64,000 nucleotides of DNA from Hymenobacter baengnokdamensis (GTDB lineage Bacteria > Bacteroidota > Bacteroidia > Cytophagales > Hymenobacteraceae), in contig NZ_CP044285.1 of the NCBI RefSeq assembly GCF_008728635.1, positions 682,001-746,000 of the forward strand, in the 5' to 3' direction. Below the pieces are notes generated by a model that searched no databases, was not told the origin of the DNA, and was given only the letters and a program-made list of their open reading frames with translations. Shown here one piece after another: positions 18,568 through 27,278 of this stretch (positions within the stretch are counted from its first letter, which is position 1; each line of letters opens with the position of its first letter). The position numbers were made by a program, and so were the translations under genes.

Positions 18568-19599
18568 CTAATTTCCCACATTTTTTAAAGCCTGCTGCCA
18601 TTTCCAGGCGCTGGCCAGCGAATCTAATAGCGAGGTAGTCGTTGTGAAACCAAGTACGTCGGCAGCCTTGGTGGCGTCGGCATAGATGGCCGGCACATCG
18701 CCGGGCCGACGCGGACCCATGACGTAGTTAAGTTTCTGCCCGCTGGCCTGCTCAAAGGTTTTTACTACCTCAAGCACCGAATTGCCGTGGCCCGTGCCCA
18801 CGTTAAAGGTTTCGACCACGTCGCTGGCTTTGCGGTCGAGTAGACGTTGCACGGCCGTAATGTGGGCCTTGGCCAGGTCCACTACATGGATATAGTCGCG
18901 CACGTTCGTACCGTCGGGCGTATCGTAGTCGCTGCCATTGATAGTCAGCTTCTCGCGAATACCCGCCGCCGTCTGGGTGATAAACGGCACTAGGTTATTG
19001 GGCACGCCCAGGGGCAACTCACCTATTTGCGCCGACTCATGGGCCCCAATCGGATTGAAATAGCGCAGCAGAATGGTATGCAGCTTATTATCGGGCGCAG
19101 CCGACACATCGTGCACAATGTCTTCGCACATCTGCTTGGTGCGGCCATAAGGCGACGAGGCCGGCTTGGTGGGCGTAGCCTCCGTTACGGGCAGCGCGTC
19201 GGGGATACCATAAACCGTGCACGAAGAAGAAAACACCAGGCTTTCTACTCCAAACTCCGGCATTACTTTCAGCAGCGTGAGTAGTGAGCCCACGTTATTC
19301 TGGAAGTACATCAATGGCTTGGCTACCGATTCGCCAACGGCTTTAAAAGCCGCGAAGTGAATGACGCCCTGCACGTTACCCTCCGTCTTGAATACCTGAC
19401 GCAAAGCGTCGGCATCGCCGCAATCGATGGGGTAGCACGTCACATCATGGCCCAGAATGGCCCGTAACCCGTCCAGCACCGACTTTCTCGAATTACTGAA
19501 ATTGTCGACAATAACGGGCTCGTAGCCGGCCTGGGCCAGCTCAACCACCGTGTGGGAGCCAATGTAGCCAGCACCGCCGGTAACCAGAATCTTTTTCAT
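18568..19599 (-). CDS. galE: UDP-glucose 4-epimerase
   Basis: A 343-residue SDR epimerase for UDP-glucose/UDP-galactose. Motifs: VTGGAGYIGSHTVVELA, VIHFAAFKAVGESVAKPL, FSSSCTVYG, catalytic SSPYGRTKQMCEDI, and RYFNPIGAHESAQIGE, all diagnostic of GalE. The C-terminal RPGDVPAIYADATKA also matches. It is part of the leftward cluster, 85 bp from the dehydrogenase upstream and 100 bp before rfbB. Confidence 0.94.
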   Translation of the reverse strand: MKKILVTGGAGYIGSHTVVELAQAGYEPVIVDNFSNSRKSVLDGLRAILGHDVTCYPIDCGDADALRQVFKTEGNVQGVIHFAAFKAVGESVAKPLMYFQNNVGSLLTLLKVMPEFGVESLVFSSSCTVYGIPDALPVTEATPTKPASSPYGRTKQMCEDIVHDVSAAPDNKLHTILLRYFNPIGAHESAQIGELPLGVPNNLVPFITQTAAGIREKLTINGSDYDTPDGTNVRDYIHVVDLAKAHITAVQRLLDRKASDVVETFNVGTGHGNSVLEVVKTFEQASGQKLNYVMGPRRPGDVPAIYADATKAADVLGFTTTTSLLDSLASAWKWQQALKNVGN

Positions 19600-19684
19600 A
19601 GTGAGTAATAGTTAGTGAGTAACGATTAATAGCTAACAGATTAGAGTAAATCACTTATTAACCACCAATGCATTACGCATTTAC

Positions 19685-20983
19685 TTACAGGCTCCAGTAA
19701 TGAATTTCCTCCATCGGCTTGTTCCGGTAGAGACCTTTGATGTCTACCAGCACAGCATTGCCGGCCGTGATGGACTTAAAGTATGCCTCATCCTTGCCCA
19801 CGTACATCTGGTGGCTCACGGCCACGATAACGGCATCGTAGTCGGTACGGATTTTATCGGCGGCCGTGAGGCGGAAGCCATACTCGTGGTGCAGCTCGTC
19901 GGAGCTGGCGTGTGGGTCAACTATATCCACGTTTACCGAGAAGTTTTTCAACTCCTGAATCACATCGGCCACCTTAGAGTTGCGGATGTCTTCTACATTT
20001 TCCTTAAAGGTTGCGCCCATTACCAGCACGCGGCTTTTGGCCACGTCCTTGCCGCGCTTAATCATCATCTGCACCGTTTTGCGGGCGATATAAGCCCCCA
20101 TGTTGTCATTGGTAGTGCGGCCGCTCAGGATAACCTTGGCATCATAGCCCAACTCTTTAGCCTTATAAGTAAGGTAGTACGGGTCTACGCCGATGCAGTG
20201 GCCGCCTACCAGACCAGGGGAGAATTTAAGGAAGTTCCACTTCGTACCGGCCGCCTCCAGCACTTCATAGGTATTAATATTCATCCTGTCGAATATCATC
20301 GACAGCTCATTCATCAGGGCGATGTTGACGTCGCGCTGGGTATTTTCAATAATCTTGGCTGCTTCGGCTACCTGGATACTGCTGGCGCGGTGAACACCCG
20401 CTTTTACTACCAGCTCGTACACTTTGGCGATAACGTCGAGCGACTCTTCATCGCAGCCGCTCACCACCTTTACGATGCGCGTAAGGGTGTGCTCCTTGTC
20501 ACCGGGATTGATACGCTCGGGCGAATAGCCTACCTTGAAGTCGGTCTGGAATTTCAGGCCCGAAAGCTTTTCCATTACCGGAATACAGTCTTCTTCGGTG
20601 CAGCCGGGGTACACAGTGCTTTCAAACACCACGTAGTCGCCTTTTTTCAACACCTTGCCCACCGAGCCCGAAGCCCCCAGCAGGGGCTTGAGGTCAGGCT
20701 GCGCATGCTCATCAATGGGCGTGGGCACAGCCACAATAAAGAACCGGGCCTCGCGAAGCAATTCCAGCGAGTCAGTAAAAGTGATATCGCAGCCTTCGAA
20801 AGCTGAGCTATCGAGCTCGCCGCTAGGGTCCTGGTGGTTGCGCATCATCTCCACGCGGCCAGCATTGATATCGAAGCCGATAACCGAGAGTTGCTTGGCA
20901 AATTCGAGGGCGATGGGCAAGCCTACATAGCCGAGGCCAATCACGGCCAGCTTGGCTTCTTTGCGGAGGAGTTCGTCGTACAC
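19685..20983 (-). CDS. UDP-N-acetyl-hexosamine 6-dehydrogenase, TviB/WbpO-like
   Basis: A 432-residue nucleotide-sugar dehydrogenase that oxidises C6 of a UDP-HexNAc to the uronic acid with two NAD. N-terminal domain: KLAVIGLGYVGLPIALEFAK. Central helix and catalytic Cys: GLVGGHCIGVDPYYLTYKA. C-terminal domain: LVMGATFKENVEDIRNSK. ESTVYPGCTEEDCIPVME is typical of the TviB/WbpO group. It starts with GTG at 20983, and no ATG lies upstream. Together with the WbpP-like epimerase it should make UDP-GalNAcA; this pairing is known from Vi antigen and O6 antigen synthesis. Confidence 0.9.
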   Translation of the reverse strand: MYDELLRKEAKLAVIGLGYVGLPIALEFAKQLSVIGFDINAGRVEMMRNHQDPSGELDSSAFEGCDITFTDSLELLREARFFIVAVPTPIDEHAQPDLKPLLGASGSVGKVLKKGDYVVFESTVYPGCTEEDCIPVMEKLSGLKFQTDFKVGYSPERINPGDKEHTLTRIVKVVSGCDEESLDVIAKVYELVVKAGVHRASSIQVAEAAKIIENTQRDVNIALMNELSMIFDRMNINTYEVLEAAGTKWNFLKFSPGLVGGHCIGVDPYYLTYKAKELGYDAKVILSGRTTNDNMGAYIARKTVQMMIKRGKDVAKSRVLVMGATFKENVEDIRNSKVADVIQELKNFSVNVDIVDPHASSDELHHEYGFRLTAADKIRTDYDAVIVAVSHQMYVGKDEAYFKSITAGNAVLVDIKGLYRNKPMEEIHYWSL

Positions 20984-21072
20984 TTTTGTAGGAATTATAA
21001 ACTATGAATTAAAAACTAAAAACTAAACCCAGGCTTACTTGCTGCCCCATTTTAATTTTTAATTCTCAATTT

Positions 21073-21672
21073 TTAATCGATTTCAACTATTGTTTTTTTA
21101 TCCGGGCTTAGCTGGTATTGCTGGCCGCTTTCGGGGCAGGTGGCCCGGCCCGCTTCATCGAAGCGCAGCCGGTGGCCATAGGCACTCATCCAGCCCTGCG
21201 GGCGGGCGGGCGTACCGTAGACGAGCGCATAGGCCGGCACGTTGTGCGTAACCACGCTTCCGGCACCTACAAAGGCATAGCGCCCAAGCCGGACGCCACA
21301 GATAATGGTTGCATTTGCCCCGATGCTCACGCCTTGCTCCAGATAGGTCGTCTGGTAATGGCCTTCGCCCCGGCGCGGCACGGCCGAGCGCGGATTGCGT
21401 ACATTGGTAAATACCACCGACGGGCCTAGAAACACATCATCTTCACATACTACGCCGCCGTAAAGACTTACGTTGTTCTGCACCTTCACATTACGACCCA
21501 GCGTGACGCCATCGGCTACAAATACGTTTTGGCCCAGCGAGCAGTTTTCGGCCAGCACAGCCCCCGCCGCCACATGGCAAAAGTGCCAGATACGGCTCCC
21601 TGCTCCTATGCGGCAGCCCGCGTCGAGCACGGCGGTGGGGTGCGCATAAAAATCAGCAGGAAGGGTGGACAC
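21073..21672 (-). CDS. WbpD/WlbB-like left-handed beta-helix N-acetyltransferase
   Basis: A 199-residue hexapeptide-repeat acyltransferase. FYAHPTAVLDAGCRIGAGSRIWHFCHV is, in pieces, the characteristic start of WbpD/WlbB enzymes, which acetylate UDP-3-amino-glucuronate. Turns of the left-handed helix follow (NCSLGQNVFVADGVTLG, GANATIICGVRLG, AFVGAGSVVTHNVP). The start is uncertain: GTG at 21672 fits the family; the frame extends to a TTG at 21714. A C-terminal tail (CPESGQQYQLSPDKKTIVEID) is longer than in short family members. It is the first gene of the leftward sugar cluster. The matching aminotransferase is not present in the window. Confidence 0.82.
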   Translation of the reverse strand: MSTLPADFYAHPTAVLDAGCRIGAGSRIWHFCHVAAGAVLAENCSLGQNVFVADGVTLGRNVKVQNNVSLYGGVVCEDDVFLGPSVVFTNVRNPRSAVPRRGEGHYQTTYLEQGVSIGANATIICGVRLGRYAFVGAGSVVTHNVPAYALVYGTPARPQGWMSAYGHRLRFDEAGRATCPESGQQYQLSPDKKTIVEID

Positions 21673-21784
21673 GGGGCGGAATAAGCAATTGCGACCGCAA
21701 AGGTAGCAAAGCAAGGGGGTTAAGGAGTAAGCGAGTTACTTTAACATAAATCTATTTTCTTGAATATTATAGCGCCCAACCTAT

Positions 21785-21825
21785 CTCGGGAGGCGTGAGC
21801 GGGCAGCCCGCTCACGCCTCCCGAG
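21785..21825. terminator. 20-bp-arm palindrome between divergent genes
   Basis: Perfect arms 21785-21804 and 21806-21825 (CTCGGGAGGCGTGAGCGGGC and its complement) are separated by one A. It lies between the divergent genes at 21672 and 21959, so a terminator role is not obvious; it may end an unseen transcript or be a protein or nucleoid-binding site. Confidence 0.5.
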
Positions 21826-21917
21826 AACTGCGCTGGTGCTTCAACCAATAAAAAGCAGGCCGTAGCCGAGCGTTCGCTGCCGGGGCCCAGCCTATGTCAA
21901 CTCGCATTAGCGGCGCC

Positions 21918-21925
21918 TATCTTTG
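21918..21925 (+). promoter_or_regulatory. TAnnTTTG promoter element
   Basis: TATCTTTG matches the Bacteroidota -7 consensus exactly, 33 bp before the ATG at 21959. I see no clear -33 TTG at the expected distance. Confidence 0.55.
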
Positions 21926-21958
21926 AGGCTGAATTTTATAGATTTACCTTCTTAACTC

Positions 21959-22504
21959 ATGAAAAACTGGTTAGCCCTTCTACTGATGGCCTCGTTAGCC
22001 AGCTGCGGCGATTCGACCTCTACTCCTGCCAACTCGCTAGCCAGCAATAACTTTGAGTCGGTTGATGGCTGGATGGGGGATACGCCGCCGCCTTCCCTGA
22101 CGAAGGAGAAGGCCCACTCTGGCGCGTACAGCGTGTCGGTGCGGCCGGGAATTGACTATAGCCTGGGCTACAATAACACCCTTGGCAAAATGAGCACGAG
22201 CCGACCCGAAAAAATAAAGATTAGCGGCTGGGTTTATTTGCCGAGCCCCCAGGCCAGCGCCCAACTGGTGACGGAGATTAAAGACCCTACCCTTCCGACT
22301 AATAACGTGCTTCTCTGGAATGGCATTGACCTGAAAAAGGAAGTGAAGAAGTTCAACGAGTGGCAGCAAATAGAGCGGGTCATCACTATTCCGGCCACGG
22401 CAAAAGCTACTTCGACCTTCAAAGTATACCTCTGGCGCGGCGATGGCGGTCAGCCGGTTTATCTCGATGACCTGTCGCTCTCGCTCGACAACGAAGCCAA
22501 ATAG
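21959..22504 (+). CDS. Jelly-roll-type lipoprotein, paralogue of 26694-27236
   Basis: A 181-residue exported lipoprotein with lipobox SLASC (C16). After a short linker comes one domain: NFESVDGWMG, SLTKEKAHSGAYSVSVRPG, YSLGYNNTLGKM, ISGWVYLPS, then FKVYLWRGDGGQPVYLDDLSL. The pattern (a leading Phe/Trp strand, HSG-YS, W-V, and a terminal YLDDL) looks like a carbohydrate-binding-type jelly roll, though I cannot name the family. The gene at 26694 is a clear paralogue and the C-terminus of the protein at 27279 shares the same landmarks. Ligand unknown. Confidence 0.8.
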   Translation: MKNWLALLLMASLASCGDSTSTPANSLASNNFESVDGWMGDTPPPSLTKEKAHSGAYSVSVRPGIDYSLGYNNTLGKMSTSRPEKIKISGWVYLPSPQASAQLVTEIKDPTLPTNNVLLWNGIDLKKEVKKFNEWQQIERVITIPATAKATSTFKVYLWRGDGGQPVYLDDLSLSLDNEAK

Positions 22505-22514
22505 CGCGTTAGCC

Positions 22515-22595
22515 AGCCTTTATAGCGACCGTTCAGGAAAAGGGCTGGAACAGCAATTGTTCCAGCCCTTTTCCTGAACGGTCGCTATAAAGGCT
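22515..22595. terminator. 38-bp-arm palindrome between convergent genes
   Basis: Arms 22515-22552 and 22558-22595 are exact reverse complements around a 5-nt loop (GCAAT). It starts 10 bp after the lipoprotein stop and its right arm overlaps the first bases of the stop of the convergent gene at 22594. Confidence 0.78.
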
Positions 22596-24429
22596 ATTTT
22601 ACTTCTACCGGCACGCGCAGCTGCACAGGCCAGTCGCGGTAACCTTTACTGAAGAGGCTGATTTCCAACGTATAGCTCCCTGGCTTGGATGGGCAGCTAA
22701 GCGGAATATCCTGAAGCCAGGGCTGCCACACATCTACTTCGAGCGGCACCTCGACGCTGGGGACATCAGTGGGCCAGTCGCCGGCCCCCAAAAAGCGGCT
22801 GCGCACCAGCGTCGGGTGGTCGGTGTGCAAGCCCGAGTGCAACGGCATAGCTGCGGCCGGAGCGCTGATGCGCACCAGCGCCGTGCGCTGATGATCTTTT
22901 TTAAGGGTTTCGGGAATGGCCACCAATTCAATGTGGGCCTGTCGGCGGGAAGCTATGTAAGGGCCCAGGGCCAGTGTATCGGCTGGCGGGTCGCTGTTCA
23001 GCAGGCGGTAAGCCAGCTGGGTATCGGGCATGCGGAAGTAGCGGGCGGGAAGCTCCTGCAGGGGAAGCTGCTCGAAGGGTGCCACAAACAGGCCAGGTTG
23101 CTTGCCCAGCTCCGTAAAGTGCGGCATATCATTGCAGACGTATACCGACCGGGCCGAATTGGGCTGCTGGCGGGCGCTAAGAAGCAGGGTTTCGTAGGGA
23201 GTAGACCACCAGGGCCAGCCAGCGCGCAGGCGCGTCGGGTCGGCATTGACATCATCTAGAAAAAAGCGGCGCTCGGGAAATTGATGAGTATAGGCCAATA
23301 CCCGCTGCAACCAGTGCTGATAGCCGGTATAGGTGTCGTGTACCTGATACACGGCCGCCAGGCGCCCGGTCAGTAGCAGGGCCAGCACACCAGCCGCCAG
23401 CCACGGCCCACGCCGGCCCAGACTGCCCTCAAGAGCCGGAAGTAGCTCAAAGGCAAGCGGTGCTCCTACCAGAATACCGAGGGGCAGGTAGAGGTTTTCC
23501 ATATAAGTGGACTCTCCGAATTCGGGGCGCCACACATTAACGATAAACGCGTAGCTGCTCACCGCTCCCCACACCAGCAGCAGGCGCAGCGTGGCCGGCC
23601 AGCTGCGCTGCCATAGGTAGTAGCCGGTAAGCACCAGAAGTATTACCGGAATAGCCACAAAGTTGGTGCGGCACAGGTGCCAGAAGTCGCCGAAGCTGGG
23701 CAAGCTCAGGTAGTGTGGAAACAGCATACGCAGGTTGGTGCTAAAGGCCGAGCCTACGTCTTCGTAGCTGCCTGCCGGCACCGACGCCGAGCGAAAAACA
23801 TACGTAAGCAGGCCCACCGCCAGCAACGAGTAGTAGCCCCAGTCGCGCCAGCGCCGCCGCAGCAACCACTCATAGGCCCACAAAAACAGAAAGGGGAAGA
23901 CTGCCAGCGGGTGCCCAAAGATGCCCGTAACTATGAGTAGTGCCAGTACCAGCGTAGTGAAGTTGAACGCCAGCGGCGTGCGCCGGCTGATGCCGGCGTG
24001 CGCCAGTACCAGTATAGCCATAGCCTGCGCCAGTTCCGACTGCGGCCAGTAGAAGGTGCGCGAGGCTATCAGCACCAGCGAAAAAGGCATGAGCAAAGCC
24101 GCCCGCTCGTTGCGCAGCCAGTAGGCGCTGAGTAGGTACACAATCAGGTAATATAGTATAAAACTACTAGAGAACAGCCGCAACAGTAGGTCGAGCGAGG
24201 CATTAGCCCAGATGCCCAGCAGGGGTAGTACCTGCGTGGGGGCCTGGGCAAAGCGCCGGTTCTGAATGAACATCGCCTTAGTCCTGATATTCGTGAATAC
24301 ATGGCCTGCCAGATCGGAGTATACTGCACGCTCCAAGTAAAAATGCCACGATAATGCTAGTAAAACCAGCATAGCTAGTAGCCCTAGACGCGCGGGCCAA
24401 CGAGAAGCATAAGTAGTAGGAAGCAACAT
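22594..24429 (-). CDS. GT-C-like polytopic membrane protein
   Basis: A 611-residue protein with about ten to eleven hydrophobic segments in the first 370 residues, then a roughly 240-residue soluble C-terminal part ending in beta-rich sequence (YTLEISLFSKGYRDWPVQLRVPVEV in pieces). The N-terminal layout, TM1 followed by a loop with YSDLAGHVF, is that of GT-C glycosyltransferases (PMT, ArnT-like), which use polyprenyl-phosphate sugars at the outer face of the inner membrane. No specific family is recognised. It is near a polyprenyl-phosphate-type GT2 (25781) and two similar proteins (27279, 29265), which supports a role in envelope glycosylation. Confidence 0.7.
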   Translation of the reverse strand: MLLPTTYASRWPARLGLLAMLVLLALSWHFYLERAVYSDLAGHVFTNIRTKAMFIQNRRFAQAPTQVLPLLGIWANASLDLLLRLFSSSFILYYLIVYLLSAYWLRNERAALLMPFSLVLIASRTFYWPQSELAQAMAILVLAHAGISRRTPLAFNFTTLVLALLIVTGIFGHPLAVFPFLFLWAYEWLLRRRWRDWGYYSLLAVGLLTYVFRSASVPAGSYEDVGSAFSTNLRMLFPHYLSLPSFGDFWHLCRTNFVAIPVILLVLTGYYLWQRSWPATLRLLLVWGAVSSYAFIVNVWRPEFGESTYMENLYLPLGILVGAPLAFELLPALEGSLGRRGPWLAAGVLALLLTGRLAAVYQVHDTYTGYQHWLQRVLAYTHQFPERRFFLDDVNADPTRLRAGWPWWSTPYETLLLSARQQPNSARSVYVCNDMPHFTELGKQPGLFVAPFEQLPLQELPARYFRMPDTQLAYRLLNSDPPADTLALGPYIASRRQAHIELVAIPETLKKDHQRTALVRISAPAAAMPLHSGLHTDHPTLVRSRFLGAGDWPTDVPSVEVPLEVDVWQPWLQDIPLSCPSKPGSYTLEISLFSKGYRDWPVQLRVPVEVK

Positions 24430-24616
24430 AGGCTGAACGTATATTAAGAATAATCAGTCCGCCTGTACCCGCATAGCTTGCGGGTACAGATGGTAATACG
24501 AAGGAATAGTCCGGTATTTAGTGTGTTGCTGATAGCATTTACTTCTGCCAGCACCTAGCCCTAATGCCTCCTTGTACTGCACATCTTGACAGTATGGTCG
24601 ACGGATAATGAAGGCA

Positions 24617-25744
24617 CTAATCTGCTTCTGGTAGGGCCTTCTCGCTTGGCTGGGTATATATAACCTCCAACCGATTTTTCAGCTTTAAAATCTGCTTCTC
24701 TAAGAGCTCATATGAAACTGCTGCAACGCCTGCAGTCAACACAAAAACCACTATTGGCCGACCATATTCCATACTTTGTGGCAGATGCCAATTGTGCCGG
24801 TCAAGATAATCAATAACCAGACTATGATACATATATAAACCAAAAGATATTTTGCCTAGGTAATCAATTATACTGCTTTTAACCAATGATTTTACAAAAG
24901 GAGAATTATTGAAAACAAAGAAGCAGAAGATAAAGCAAAGGGGCCAGGCAATCAGGTACTTCTTGAAAGTAGCGAAAGTGAAGGTTTCGTAATTGCTGGT
25001 ATCCAAGACGCTCAGCAGCACAATAAATACAAACAATTGTATCCCCAAAAGCCAGTCGGGCAAACTTAGTACAATGGGCCGCTTAAAGTGCGCATAGGCC
25101 AGCAAACCACCTAACGCCAGCATATCGCAGCGGCTAAGAGTGTGGCAATAGATAATCATCCAATCGGCCTGTACAGTTAGCGCAGTGTAGATGCGGAATG
25201 ACAAACTCAATAAAAAAATCCCTATAAATAGCGCTGGCAGACGTTTGGTAGGAATCAGGAAAATCAGGAGCGGAACTATCAAGTAAAACTGCTCTTCTAT
25301 GCACAATGACCACAACGGGTTGAGCGGCGCTACGGTCCAGTCACCCTTGCCAATCATCCAAAAATTACCCCAAAAGTACAAGTACTTTGAAAAATCTATT
25401 CCGGGATTACTTTCATGGTACTGAAAGTAGGCAATAGCCACAATCAGCAGATACAGCGGAAGTATACGCAGTGCACGACGCAAGTAAAATCTTTTTAAAC
25501 TGATGGTTAGCGTATTTGCTTTCTCGGCTAAGAGCAGGTAGATTATTAAAAAACCGCTTATTATAAAAAACAGGTCAACACCTACAGTTAAGTTATGCAA
25601 TAGAAGCTTTAGCGCAGATGGCTTACCCTCTTGTATTCCCAGTGTACTATGATAAACAACGATGGCCAGCGCAGCCGCAAACCGGAGTGCATTGAGCCCT
25701 GCAAAGTGAATTCGGTGCTTTGGGGCAGTATAAGCAGGTGACAT
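24617..25744 (-). CDS. Acyltransferase-3 family membrane protein (OafA/YrhL type)
   Basis: A 375-residue membrane acyltransferase of the acyltransferase-3 family, which transfers acetyl or other acyl groups onto surface sugars. Visible: HFAGLNALRFAAALAIVVYH near the N-terminus with the conserved Arg and His, VDLFFIISGFLIIYLLL, LRILPLYLL, and PLWSLCIEEQFYLIVPLLIF, all family hallmarks. About ten hydrophobic segments. The gene and its leader are AT-richer than the neighbours, which may indicate horizontal acquisition. Its place among glycosyltransferase-like genes suggests O-acetylation of the same glycan. Confidence 0.9.
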   Translation of the reverse strand: MSPAYTAPKHRIHFAGLNALRFAAALAIVVYHSTLGIQEGKPSALKLLLHNLTVGVDLFFIISGFLIIYLLLAEKANTLTISLKRFYLRRALRILPLYLLIVAIAYFQYHESNPGIDFSKYLYFWGNFWMIGKGDWTVAPLNPLWSLCIEEQFYLIVPLLIFLIPTKRLPALFIGIFLLSLSFRIYTALTVQADWMIIYCHTLSRCDMLALGGLLAYAHFKRPIVLSLPDWLLGIQLFVFIVLLSVLDTSNYETFTFATFKKYLIAWPLCFIFCFFVFNNSPFVKSLVKSSIIDYLGKISFGLYMYHSLVIDYLDRHNWHLPQSMEYGRPIVVFVLTAGVAAVSYELLEKQILKLKNRLEVIYTQPSEKALPEAD

Positions 25745-25780
25745 TTACGAAAAATATAATTTGTATTATTTTCAGAATAA

Positions 25781-26572
25781 TCAGCGGCGCAACAGACCAT
25801 ACTTAAGAATGCAATAGATGGCCCGGAAACCATCGCGCCAACCGATTTTTTTGCCTTCGGCGTAGGTGCGCCCGTAGTAGCTAATGCCTACCTCGTAGAG
25901 GCGCACGCCGGGCACCCGCGCTACCTTGGCCGTCACTTCGGGCTCGAAGCCAAAGCGCTTTTCTTCGAGTTGCAGGCCCTGGATAATGTCGCGCCGAAAC
26001 AGCTTGTAGCAGGTTTCCATATCGGTCAGGTTCAGGTCGGTCACCATATTGGTGAGAAACGTGAGCCAGGCATTGCCGATGCTGTGCCAGAAAAACAGGA
26101 TGCGGTGCGGGTTGCCGCCCATAAAGCGCGAGCCATACACTACATCGGCAAAGCCCTTGAGAATAGGCTTGAGCAGCAGATTGTACTCCTGCGGGTCGTA
26201 CTCCAGGTCGGCATCCTGAATAATGACGTACTCACCCGTGGCGGCAGCAATGCCCGTGTGCAGGGCCGCGCCCTTGCCTTGGTTCACGGCGTGCTCGAGC
26301 AGGCGCAGGCCCAGTTCGGGATAGCGCGCAGCATAGGCCCGAACGACAGCCGCCGAATCGTCGCTAGAGCAGTCGTTCACCAAGATAATTTCTTTGCCAA
26401 TATTGTTCACCAGCTCCAGCTCGCGCAGCAAGTCCAGAATCTGGTGTATCGTGCGGCCCTCGTTGTACACGGGCACGATGATGGAAAGGGTTGTGAACTG
26501 CACCAAAATAAGAGCGAAAGGGCTGGTCAGCGACCACGCCTCCTGAAATTGAACTCCAAAACTAGACTTCAT
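25781..26572 (-). CDS. GT2 glycosyltransferase, polyprenyl-phosphate sugar synthase type
   Basis: A 263-residue GT-A glycosyltransferase close in pattern to dolichyl/polyprenyl-phosphate mannosyl- or glucosyltransferases. Motifs: [46 protein letters not shown], the metal-binding [11 protein letters not shown], and YKLFRRDI. It should load a sugar from a nucleotide donor onto a lipid phosphate on the cytoplasmic side. The ATG at 26572 has a GGAGGGG 11 nt upstream; an alternative GTG at 26503 would give a protein starting [11 protein letters not shown]. There is no C-terminal membrane pair, so it is the soluble Dpm1-like type. The divergent neighbour is a lipoprotein. Confidence 0.87.
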   Translation of the reverse strand: MKSSFGVQFQEAWSLTSPFALILVQFTTLSIIVPVYNEGRTIHQILDLLRELELVNNIGKEIILVNDCSSDDSAAVVRAYAARYPELGLRLLEHAVNQGKGAALHTGIAAATGEYVIIQDADLEYDPQEYNLLLKPILKGFADVVYGSRFMGGNPHRILFFWHSIGNAWLTFLTNMVTDLNLTDMETCYKLFRRDIIQGLQLEEKRFGFEPEVTAKVARVPGVRLYEVGISYYGRTYAEGKKIGWRDGFRAIYCILKYGLLRR

Positions 26573-26661
26573 TCTGCACAAACTCCCCTCCGGGCGTTCG
26601 TCCAAGCTACGTGCATAGCAAAGCATATAGCTTAGTTGTGGTTTCCTTGGTCCGTGCGCCC

Positions 26662-26669
26662 TACTTTTG
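26662..26669 (+). promoter_or_regulatory. TAnnTTTG promoter element
   Basis: TACTTTTG matches the -7 consensus 25 bp before the ATG at 26694. Upstream TTG triplets exist at 12 and 23 bp, neither at the ideal spacing. Confidence 0.5.
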
Positions 26670-26693
26670 CCCGTTGTCTTCTTGCGATAAGTG

Positions 26694-27236
26694 ATGAAAA
26701 TTATTCTTTTTACGCTTCTTGGCGTTGTCCTTTTTTCGTGCGGCGGGCCCACTACCAGCGCCCCGGCGGGCCAGCTGGCGGCCACCAGCTTCGACGACCT
26801 CGACGGGTGGCAGAATGGTGCCAACGTGCCTTCGCTTACAAAAGAGCGGGCGCATTCGGGCGCTTATTCTGCCAAAGTTGACCCGGCAACGGAGTATAGC
26901 ATGGGCTACGACAACCTGTTTGGCAAGCTCAGCGGCACCCGGCTCAGCAAGCTGCGGCTGCACGGCTGGGTTTTTCTGCCCAATGACAAGGCGAGCGTAT
27001 TGCTGGTGACGGAGCTTAAAAACCCCGGCGAGGATAAGCCGTTGCTTTGGGACAGCTTTGACCTGCTTAAGGAAGTAACGGCCAAATCTTCGGTTAATAA
27101 CTGGTGTGAGGTAGACCATGTCATCACGCTGCCCGAAGGCGCCCCCTTTACCAGCCGGGTGAAAGTATATATGTGGCGCAATACCAGCACGCAACCTGCT
27201 TACCTCGACGACTTACAGCTACTGCGGGCCGATTAA
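26694..27236 (+). CDS. Jelly-roll-type lipoprotein, paralogue of 21959-22504
   Basis: A 180-residue exported lipoprotein with lipobox VLFSC (C16), the same position as its paralogue. Shared landmarks: [61 protein letters not shown] and [21 protein letters not shown]. The two proteins match at most structural positions though separated by 4.2 kb of membrane-protein genes. A GTG three bases upstream is also possible as start. It is 42 bp from the GT-C-like gene at 27279 in the same direction, so the two are probably one operon. Confidence 0.82.
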   Translation: MKIILFTLLGVVLFSCGGPTTSAPAGQLAATSFDDLDGWQNGANVPSLTKERAHSGAYSAKVDPATEYSMGYDNLFGKLSGTRLSKLRLHGWVFLPNDKASVLLVTELKNPGEDKPLLWDSFDLLKEVTAKSSVNNWCEVDHVITLPEGAPFTSRVKVYMWRNTSTQPAYLDDLQLLRAD

Positions 27237-27278
27237 TCTACCGACCTGCTTCCGGGCCTATTCTCTTTGCGTTTAGCC

